Assembly: GCA_001275005.1 (NCBI GenBank)
Contig: JWZX01001459.1
Span: 1-11,163 of the forward strand
Reading direction: 5' to 3'
DNA from: Chrysochromulina tobinii
Lineage: Eukaryota > Haptophyta > Prymnesiales > Chrysochromulinaceae
DNA length: 11,163 bases
Shown here: positions 1-6,125 of the stretch, in pieces
Position numbering within the stretch: the stretch's first letter is position 1
How the letters are laid out: each line of letters starts with the position of its first letter
Notes under the pieces: generated by a model
What the model was told of the DNA's origin: nothing
The model's database searches: none
Seen by the model: only the letters and a program-made list of their open reading frames with translations
Made by a program: the position numbers and the translations under genes

Positions 1-3000
1 GGCGCGCCGCCGCCCGGCAGCGGCGGCGGCACCACAGTAGGCAACTTCTCGGAGGTCGCGCCCAAATTAGGCAACTGGAGCGACACGCCCAAGGCGGACC
101 CAAGCGCCGTCGCGAGCGCGGCATGCATCGCCTCCTTCTCGTCCGTTGCCTTGGGCGCGAGCGCCGTCGCGAGCGTCACCGCCACAGTAGCGTCCACGAG
201 ATTCTCAAGGACGCTCCATGCGTGCAGACCGAGCGCCGTATCGGGCACCGCGTACAGGGCGCGTAGGAGCGCGAGCAGCTTGGGGAGCGCGCCCTGGTGC
301 GTTGCCGTGAGCACCTTCTCCTGTGGGGTCATGGGAGAGGAGAGGTCATCAGAGGTCATCAGAGGCCATCAGAGGGCATCAGAGGGCATCAGAGATCTTC
401 AGAGGTCTTCAGAGGGCATCAGAGATCTTCAGAGGTCTTCAGAGGGCATCAGAGGGCATCAGAGGTCATCAGAGATCTTCAGAGGTCATCAGAGGTCATC
501 AGAGGCCATCAGAGGGCATCAGAGGGCATCAGAGATCTTCAGAGATCTTCAGAGGTCATCAGAGATCTTCAGAGGTCATCAGAAGTCATCAGAGGCCATC
601 AGAGGGCATCAGAGGTCATCAGAGATCTTCAGAGGTCTTCAGAGGCCATTAGCACTCACCTGCAGCAATTGGAGGGGAGCCTACCGGCCGCCTCGAGGGC
701 AATCAATGCAATCAAGGGCAATTAAGGGAGATCGCACCTGCAGCAATTGGAGGGGAGAGCTGACGGCCGCCTCGAGGGCATTGCCCACCACGGCGCTCAG
801 GTGGGCGGCGGCCGTTCTCTCGGCGAGCTCCGCCTGCCCAGATTGATCGAGATGGGCGCCGTGATGGGCGCCGAGATTGGGGAGCTGCGCGATCTCGTCC
901 GTATCTTCGATCATCTCGGACTCGAAGATCTCGACCTGGCGCACGAGCTCCACCTGATGAGGGAGGCAATTAGGGAGGCAATTAGGGAGGCAATTAGGGA
1001 CTCGAAGATCTCGACCTGGCGCACGAGCTCCACCTGCCGCTCGCGAGGGGTGCTTGTAGTTAAGGGCAATCAAGGGAGATCGCACCTGGCGCTCGCGATG
1101 GAGCGCCCCGAGGACATCGAGGAGCTGCAGACGGATGAACTCCGCACGCAGTTGCACGCGGTGACGCAGCTCATCAGGAAAGCCGACGAGCGCGTTGATG
1201 AGCATCAGGATGCACTCGATGACGTGCGACCGCACTTCCGCCATCGAAGCGCCGTCAAAGAGCTTCCCGCCCTCGCCGTCCTCGGAGCTGACGAAACTCG
1301 TGGCCATCCTCGAACGACGACGCCCGATGGCCAAATTAGGGTCGTCCGAATTTGGAAGGCGCGAGATCGAGCGAGATCGGTCCAGATTCGCATCTTGGGC
1401 GGCGCTCCGCTCGTCCTCGCTGCCCAATTGATACCGATTGCATTCGTCGACTAGCCAGCCGAAGCGGTGCAGCCGACGGCGCGTCCTCTTGAGCGTATCG
1501 AGCGCGCTGAGCACCTGTGATGAGGGACGCAATCCGAGCCAGATCAAGTCGCATGCATGCAGAGCACCTATGATGCGGGACGCAATCAGATCCAAATCAA
1601 ATCGCATGCATGCAGAGCACCTGCGTATGCCCTTCCTCCCCTCAGAGGTCATCAGAGGTCTTATCAGAAGTCATCAGAGGGCATCAGAGGGCATCAGAGG
1701 TCTTATCAGAAGTCATCAGAGGGCATCAGAGGCCATCAGAGGTCATCAGAGGCCATCAGAGGCCATCAGAGGTCATCAGAGGGCATCAGAGGGCATCAGA
1801 GGGCATCAGAGGCCATCAGAGGCCATCAGAGGGCATCAGAGGGCATCAGAGGGCATCAGAGGGCTTCAGAGGGCATCACCTGTGCGTGCCCTTCCTCCGA
1901 GAAGATGGCGGCGGCGGCGAGGAGAGAGAGAGCCATGCACTGAACCTGACGCGCCTCGGCGGAGTCTTGCTTGCCGTCGGCGCACAGCGCGATCTGGGCG
2001 AGACCGCCCGAGCGGCGCTTGCGACGGCGCGTCGCCTCGTCCGCTGACGAAACTGACGAAACCGACGAGCGCCGCGTCTCGGCGGGCGCTGTGGAAGGCG
2101 CGCCGGCTGTGGAAGGCGGTCCGGCTGTGGAGGGCGGGCCGCCCCTCGCCTCGGGTTCGTCAGCTTCGTCACTCTCGAGCATCGCGAGCATCCCGAGCTC
2201 GAAGTTCATGAGCGAGCGCAGGCAGCAGAGCACCTGAGGTCCGCAATGAGTGCTCATGAGTGCTCAATTAGAGGCAATTAGAGGCAATTAGAGGCAATCA
2301 GAGCACCTGAGGTCCGCAATGAGTGCTAATGAGTGCTAATGAGTGCTAATGAGTGCTAATGAGTGCTTAATTGCCGTTGAGCTCAACGCTCGGCGTCACT
2401 CGAGGGAGATCGCAGAGAGATCGCGGGGAGATTGAGGGAGATTGCACCTGATCCATAAGCTCGAAGTCGGCGACCTTCTTCATCGTTCGCTTCTCAAGCG
2501 TCTCAAGCAGATCGGTCAGGGCTACCACGCCGTCCAGCTTGAGGAACTCGTGCACCCACCTGATGAGGCACGCCATCAGACGTCATTAGAAGCCATCCGA
2601 GGCCATCAGCGGCAGGGAGATGCCATCAGAGGTACTCAGAGGCACTCAGAGGCACTCAGAGGCACTTAGAGGCAATCAGAGGCAATCAGAGGCAATCAGA
2701 CGCCATTACCCGGCGGACGTGGAGCGCAGGAGCACCGCGAGCTCCAGCAGCTTCTCAACCGTCGGCTCGATGTGAAGGATGTTGATCCCTGTGGGGAAGG
2801 GTGGGGTGGGGCGCCGTGCTGAGCACTGGCAGGATAAGGGTGCGCACGGTCGGTAGCGCGCCGTGATGAGCATTTGCATGCTGGGGGGTGCACGGGCCGC
2901 AGCGCGTACAGTGCTCAGGCTGCGCGCGGATGTCGCCGGCCTGCTCGTAGAGCGACGAGGCTCGTCAATTAGAGGCAATTAGAGGCAATTAGAGGCAATC

Positions 3001-4326
3001 AGAGGCAATCAGAGGCAATTAGAGGCAATCATAGACGAATCTTCACCTGCTCATAGAGCGACTGCTGAGAGGCTCGGAGGTTGAGCCCGGTAGCGATCTC
3101 GTCAATCTCGTCAATCTCGTCAATCTCGTCGACCCGCGCGCGAGAGGCTCCGAGGTTAAGCCCGGCAGCGGCCGAGAGGAGGTCGACCCACCTGTGGGAA
3201 GATGAAGGTGGGGTGCCGTGGTGAGCACTTGCATGCTGGGCGGGCGGCGGCCGAGAGGAGGTCGACCCACCTGAGGGGAGAAGGTGGAGCGCCGTGGTGA
3301 GCACTTTCATGCTGGGCGGGCGGCGGCCGAGAGGTGGTTGCGCCACGTGGACGCGGCGGCGGCCATCAAATGCAGTCAGAGGCCATCAGAGGTCATCCGC
3401 GGCCGTCAGCGGCCATCAGCGGTCATCAGAGGTCATCAGAGGTCGACCCACCTAGACGCGGAGGCTGCCGTATCGGCGTAGACCATAAACTCTCGCTCCT
3501 CGGTCACGATCCGAAACCCGGCCAGCTGATGCTCGCGGTACCTGCGGGGTGCTGGCGCCGTGGTGAGCACTGGCATGCTCGAGTGCATGCATGCTGTCGG
3601 GTGCCGTGGTGAGCACTGGCATGCTCGAGTGCATGCATGCTGTCGGGGCAGCGCGCACGTCGCGTCGGGGATCTGGGCGGGCTTCGCATTTCCCCACAGC
3701 TTCGCATCGAGCACGGTGCCGACCCCATGCAGCCGGCCCTCATCCGGCTCCTGCGCACTCTCCTCGTCCGCGTAGTACGAGAGCAGTGCGCCGTGCAGCA
3801 CAAAGTAACGTCGCTGCCATGCACCGATCTTCGTGCCTTGCTTCCAGAGCGTGCCGGCCATGTCGGCACTCGTCGCGGGGAGCAGCTTGAGGCGCTGCGG
3901 ATTCTTGCGCTGCTCGCCAAAGACCCCGAGCATGCGTCGGATGCCGAAGCCCACGCGCTTGCGCCCCCGCTCGTCCTCCCTTGAGGCCGCAGTCGGGCTC
4001 GAGAGTGGCAGCCGCGGCACCGAAGGCGACCTCGTCGCCGCCTCGATCTCGCCGTCCTGCAGGCTTGCGAGCCGGCGGATGACGGGCGCCTCGGCGGCCG
4101 GCTTGCTCTGCTGGCCGAGCTGCTTCTTCGACTGGTTGAGCTGCAGCACGCGCCGGCTGATGAAGCTGTTCGAGCGCTTCTTGATGTCCGCCGCATCCGG
4201 CGTGCCACTGGGTGTGTTCGGGGACGCGACGGCGACGGCGACGGCGTTGACGTCCACGCCAGTCGTCTCATCGCGCTCAGCGCCGCCAGGCGCCGGCCTG
4301 CCAGGCGTTTGAGGGGCCTCAGTCAT
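1..4326 (-). CDS. Diaphanous-related formin with N-terminal PH domain (5' part, runs off left edge)
   Basis: Formins nucleate and elongate actin filaments; diaphanous-type ones are held inactive through GBD/FH3 and opened by Rho GTPases. Ten exons on the minus strand: 4326-3659, 3541-3452, 3191-3047, 2940-2910, 2788-2710, 2559-2448, 2233-1880, 1514-1086, 953-738, 320-1. All nine introns are GT-AG and the joined frame is open for 814 residues. Residues 1-155 are polar and basic. About 156-260 is a PH domain (AGTLWKQGTKIGAWQRRYFVL, closing RWVDLL). Residues 302-700 match GBD/FH3: WVHEFLKLDGVVALTDLL, CLRSLMN, SEEGHAQ, then HVIECILMLINALVGFPDEL and FIRLQLLDVLGAL. An S/P-rich insert (about 395-455) splits FH3. 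The last residues, PPPLPGGG, open a proline-rich FH1; FH2 should lie to the left. ATG 4326 is chosen because the longer frame begins at a non-ATG codon. Family is firm; the PH-FH3 order and exon 3 are less certain. Confidence 0.85.
321..737 (-). other. formin intron 9 with the longest decamer array
   Basis: Donor GTGCGATCTCCCTT, acceptor CCCCACAG; 417 nt. A diverged copy of the exon-9 end, including its CTGCAG and a GTGAGT donor, lies at about 658-705. About 30 decamers (plus CATCAGAGGT and variants with CTTCAGAGAT) fill 341-650. Splicing joins SPLQLLQ to EKVLTATHQG. Confidence 0.85.
954..1085 (-). other. formin intron 8 containing a 39-nt exon copy
   Basis: Donor GTGCGATCTCCCTT, acceptor CCTCCCTCATCAG; 132 nt. 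The first 36 nt of exon 9 plus the acceptor CAG (plus 918-956) recur perfectly inside the intron at 998-1036, preceded by its own acceptor-like GCGGCAG. Three units of GCAATTAGGGAG lie between the copies. Confidence 0.9.
1515..1879 (-). other. formin intron 7 with decamer array
   Basis: Decamers based on CATCAGAGGG (plus) fill 1644-1878, about 23 units. The acceptor side carries two tandem 53-nt units (1515-1567 and 1568-1620), each ending in a possible acceptor (CATCACAG, CATCATAG) before GTGCTC. A third candidate is a diverged copy of the exon-7 end at 1621-1639. Splicing joins SEEGHAQ to VLSALDTLKRT, a standard FH3 sequence. Confidence 0.85.
2043..2059. repeat. repeat shared between formin exon 7 and PARP intron 12
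   Basis: GCTGACGAAACTGACGA is found exactly here and at 9427-9443. Here its complement codes for the SSVSSVSS tract in the low-complexity insert of FH3; in the PARP gene it is intronic. Confidence 0.8.
2234..2447 (-). other. formin intron 6
   Basis: Donor GTGCAATCTCCCT, a head shared with formin introns 8 and 9; acceptor GGACCTCAG; 214 nt. A perfect 29-nt repeat (plus 2226-2254 and 2299-2327) duplicates the acceptor and the first exon bases, leaving a decoy acceptor inside the intron. GAGTGCTAAT runs and AATTAGAGGC decamers fill the rest. Confidence 0.85.
2560..2709 (-). other. formin intron 5
   Basis: Donor GTAATGGCG (the same 9 bases open PARP intron 6) and acceptor GCCTCATCAG of the F3 type. 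The 150-nt interior is a decamer array on the plus strand (AATCAGAGGC, CACTCAGAGG). Splicing restores TSAGWVHEFLKLDG, typical of GBD/FH3. Confidence 0.85.
2789..2909 (-). other. formin intron 4, module F1 twice
   Basis: Donor GTACGCG and acceptor CCCCACAG; 121 nt. It contains two diverged F1 modules (plus 2811-2830 and 2856-2881). Splicing joins EH to W across a phase-1 codon, giving AGDIRAQPEHWINILHIEPT. The exon before it is only 31 nt, so the donor is less secure than the others. Confidence 0.7.
2941..3046 (-). other. formin intron 3
   Basis: The 106-nt GT-AG intron follows CTCTATGAGCAG and ends with CTCTACGAGCAG: the 16 nt at 3047-3062 recur at 2941-2956 with one mismatch. The acceptor AG is thus supplied by a copy of the upstream exon end. 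The middle is an array of the AATTAGAGGC/AATCAGAGGC decamer (plus strand). Confidence 0.85.
3192..3451 (-). other. formin intron 2 with repeated exon-3 start
   Basis: GTGGGTCGACC stands at the donor (3451), again after an acceptor-like CCCCTCAG (3270), and again at the exon chosen here (3191). The repeat continues into CTCTCGGCCGC and the F1 module (3289-3312 and 3212-3236), so the intron is a ladder of partial exon-3 copies with two usable acceptors. The 5' half (about 3372-3445) is the CATCAGAGG decamer array. The distal acceptor gives RWVDLLSAAAGLNL, a sensible end to the PH helix. Confidence 0.75.
3542..3658 (-). other. formin intron 1, module F1 twice
   Basis: GTGCGC donor and CCGCAG acceptor split the PH domain between IPDA and TYREHQLAGF. 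The 117-nt intron holds two tandem copies of a unit of about 46 nt with the F1 module (sense GTGCTCACCACGGC; plus-strand 3554-3578 and 3601-3624). Its length is a multiple of three and it has no stop in frame, so retention would insert 39 residues rather than truncate the protein. Confidence 0.85.
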
Positions 4327-4491
4327 GTTGAGCGCAGACAGAGGCCTGGACTTCACACGATTCTTTGGTTGGCTGAAAAGTCGCCAATGAGCCGACGCTT
4401 CGTCAGTTCCGAGAACCAAAAGTTGGTTCGAGACGGCACGACTGGCCGCCAGGGAGAGATTTCTGATTTTCTTTCACGTTTCTCGGTTCTT

Positions 4492-4513
4492 ATGGGCCAT
4501 GTCTTTGGCCCAT
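4492..4513. repeat. short perfect inverted repeat
   Basis: ATGGGCCA and TGGCCCAT flank a 6-nt loop, about 170 bp upstream of the formin start. It could be a protein-binding site or a hairpin in a 5' leader. Confidence 0.6.
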
Positions 4514-4754
4514 GCTTTGCTTTGGGCGTTTGGGGTCGGGGGCTCTGGCTCGGCGTCACGAAGGATGGTGCCAGTCCGCTCCCCCCCTCTCGTGGGCCTG
4601 TAGTTGGCCAGCAGCCCTGCAGCGCCGCCGCATCGCACACCGCAAAATAAGAAACTACATGTAAGATGTATGTGTCCGAAACCCTCTCTGGCCTTCTTTA
4701 GGTGCTTTAGGCCATATGTTCAAAATTGTAGGACCGCCATGAGTGTTGAGTCGA

Positions 4755-4819
4755 GAGAGCCATGTGACGAAACCCGCTCTCTGGACGACTGTACAGTCCA
4801 TGGTACAGTCATGGCTCTC
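4755..4819. repeat. nested palindromes downstream of the WGR-WWE gene
   Basis: Outer arms GAGAGCCATG (4755-4764) and CATGGCTCTC (4810-4819) match over 10 bp. Inside, GACTGTAC (4787-4794) and GTACAGTC (4803-4810) form a second stem with an 8-nt loop, and GACTGTACAGTC (4787-4798) is itself a perfect 12-bp palindrome. It may be an RNA 3'-end structure or the remnant of a small inverted-repeat element. Confidence 0.7.
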
Positions 4820-4922
4820 GCGCCTCACCTCTCCGCTCTCGGATGCGCTCTCCACGCAGATGCGCTCTCGTGGGCGTCTGTTGCACTCGGCGCGCTGCTA
4901 GCTCCCACTCACCGTCGTCGAC

Positions 4923-5015
4923 GCGCTTCTTGTGGGTCGTCACATTCGTCAAATTCGTCACAAGACGCCTCAGGCGCGCCGGATCTGGCGCTTCTTGTGG
5001 GTCGACACATTCGTC
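4923..5015. repeat. 28-nt direct repeat at the WGR-WWE stop
   Basis: The coding sequence for NVSTHKKR (4988-5015) is repeated at 4923-4950 with one mismatch, 65 bp away and downstream of the stop. It resembles the exon-edge duplications at the introns, but here it lies past the end of the gene. Confidence 0.85.
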
Positions 5016-5854
5016 TGCGTCATGTTGTTCAGGTCGACCATGTACGAAAAGTGGCCGCTCTGCACACAGCGCACAAACATGCTCGGATTGGACTTCCACT
5101 CAGCGTAGACCCCCTCGACAATGTCGGACGCATCCGTGAAGTAATCGTACCTGTGGGGAGAGATGGCGCCGTGGTGAGCACTTGCAAGCTCGAGTGCATG
5201 CTCGAGTGCATCCGTCAAGTAATCGTACCAGCCGTCGGCCTTGCCGTCGATCTTGTCATCGACGTAGTACTGCCACTTACCCTTGGCGAGCGCGGCCGCC
5301 GCCTTGAGCACCGTGTACTTGCCCGCCTTGGGCGCTTTGCCGTCCGCCGCCGCCGGGTCCGCGTAGCCGGTCTTGTCCTTGAAGGTGGTGCACAGATCGG
5401 CGTCCGCCTCGGCAAGGGTTGCAAATGGGTCCGAAAGCTTCGCCTCGCCCTTGGTGCCCGTGCGGCCCCACCGGCGCACGACGTAGTACTCGCCATCCGC
5501 CTCGATCGTCTGCAGCAGGTAGTACTTGTCCGAGTTCTTGGCGAGGTCCTGCAGGACCATCTTGTGCGACGCGAGGACGCTCGCGCTGCTCAGCCCATTC
5601 TCGTCCACGACAGGGTCGGCCTCGAGCGACGCAAAGGAGCCCGTCGTGTGCGCCAGCTTGGGCGGCGAGGCCGGGGCCGCCGCGGCTGGCGCCTTGCCCT
5701 TGGGTTTGGCCTTTGGGGCGGCAGCCGCCGCCGGCGCCTGTGCCGGTGCCTTCTTCGCCTTGGCAATGGTCGGAGCAGGTCCTGTCTTCACCGTGGCCCC
5801 AGCACTCGGGTCAAAGTAATCGGGCGCTTTTCGGATGCGCCCGGATGGGGGCAT
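4970..5854 (-). CDS. WGR and WWE domain protein, possible ADP-ribose reader
   Basis: Two exons (5854-5229 and 5150-4970) encode 268 residues. Residues 1-75 are an Ala/Lys/Pro-rich tail. About 85-165 is a WGR domain (YYVVRRWGRTGTKGE, with W129-G130-R131, then TFKDKTGY). About 193-268 is a WWE domain: KWQYY, GWYDY, an SGHFSYMVDL strand, MTQTN and a closing RQIRR. The Tyr, Gln and Arg that bind iso-ADP-ribose in known WWE domains appear to be kept. There is no ADP-ribosyltransferase domain. In known proteins WGR contacts DNA ends in PARPs, and WWE reads poly(ADP-ribose) in E3 ligases and PARPs. The gene diverges from a PARP gene across 271 bp, suggesting nuclear work in the same repair response; this is inference. 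The start is the first ATG of the open frame. TGA stop at 4970-4972. Confidence 0.88.
   Translation of the reverse strand: MPPSGRIRKAPDYFDPSAGATVKTGPAPTIAKAKKAPAQAPAAAAAPKAKPKGKAPAAAAPASPPKLAHTTGSFASLEADPVVDENGLSSASVLASHKMVLQDLAKNSDKYYLLQTIEADGEYYVVRRWGRTGTKGEAKLSDPFATLAEADADLCTTFKDKTGYADPAAADGKAPKAGKYTVLKAAAALAKGKWQYYVDDKIDGKADGWYDYLTDALEHALELASAHHGAISPHRYDYFTDASDIVEGVYAEWKSNPSMFVRCVQSGHFSYMVDLNNMTQTNVSTHKKRQIRRA
5151..5228 (-). other. WGR-WWE intron, module F1
   Basis: The 78-nt GT-AG intron sits in the second aromatic motif of WWE. It begins GTACGATTACTT and the downstream exon begins identically; the copy extends 21 nt with one mismatch. The F1 module (plus 5165-5189) and CCCCACAG complete it. 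It is a multiple of three and stop-free, so retention would add 26 residues inside WWE. Removing it gives GWYDYFTDASDIVEGVY, the expected fold. Confidence 0.9.
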
Positions 5855-6125
5855 TAGTTCAGGGTACCCGAGACATCCGATGGAGCCGGACGCTCGGAAG
5901 TGGGAGTTTCACGATCACTTGATGAAACCTCACGCCGCAAAAATATACTGAAGACGCAACCCGGTGCGGGTCGCACGCGCCCCACGGCGCCTCCGAGATT
6001 TTCTGTGGTTTAAAATAGAAAATTGACGAAAGGCGTCTATTTTACGACGCGGGTCGGGCTCCGACGGGCTGCGCCGCCCTCCCACCTTGCCCTTACCCAC
6101 CTCTCGCGTGCATTATACCCTCGAA
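5855..6125. promoter_or_regulatory. bidirectional promoter between WGR-WWE and PARP
   Basis: The 271 bp separate two start codons facing outwards. AT-rich islands stand out in GC-rich DNA: AAAAATATAC (5939-5948; a TATATTTTT box on the minus strand about 90 nt before the WGR-WWE start), TTTAAAATAG (6009-6018) and CATTATACC close to the PARP start. TAAAATAG (6011-6018) and CTATTTTA (6037-6044) form a perfect inverted repeat with an 18-nt spacer. Function is inferred from position. Confidence 0.6.

Larger units (their letters stand above)
4327..4969. other. intergenic region between the formin and the WGR-WWE gene
   Basis: It must hold the 3' end of the WGR-WWE transcript and the formin promoter, as both genes run leftwards. 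No ORF here has recognisable domains. Visible structure: a hairpin at 4492-4513, nested inverted repeats at 4755-4819, and a copy of the WGR-WWE C-terminal coding sequence at 4923-4950. I see no clear TATA box or polyadenylation signal. Confidence 0.7.

Noticed and set aside
341-650. CRISPR-like regular repeats
   Set aside because: The 10-nt units are directly abutting, with no unique spacers, and lie in an intron of a eukaryotic gene.
297-725. Long ORFs on the plus strand across the decamer arrays, with EVIRGHQRSSE-like peptides
   Set aside because: A 10-nt repeat without stops on the antisense strand is open in all three frames. These are shadows of formin intron 9; the same applies to 1438-2211 over intron 7 and to short ORFs elsewhere.
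783-800. F1-like sequence within formin exon 9 (CCCACCACGGCGC on the plus strand)
   Set aside because: It is in the opposite orientation to the gene, short, and codes for part of an open FH3-adjacent exon; likely coincidence in GC-rich DNA.
3436-3658. Reading the formin PH exon and intron 1 as one continuous coding exon
   Set aside because: The frame is open, but the extra segment is two copies of the F1 intron module flanked by GT and AG, and removing it restores the PH fold.
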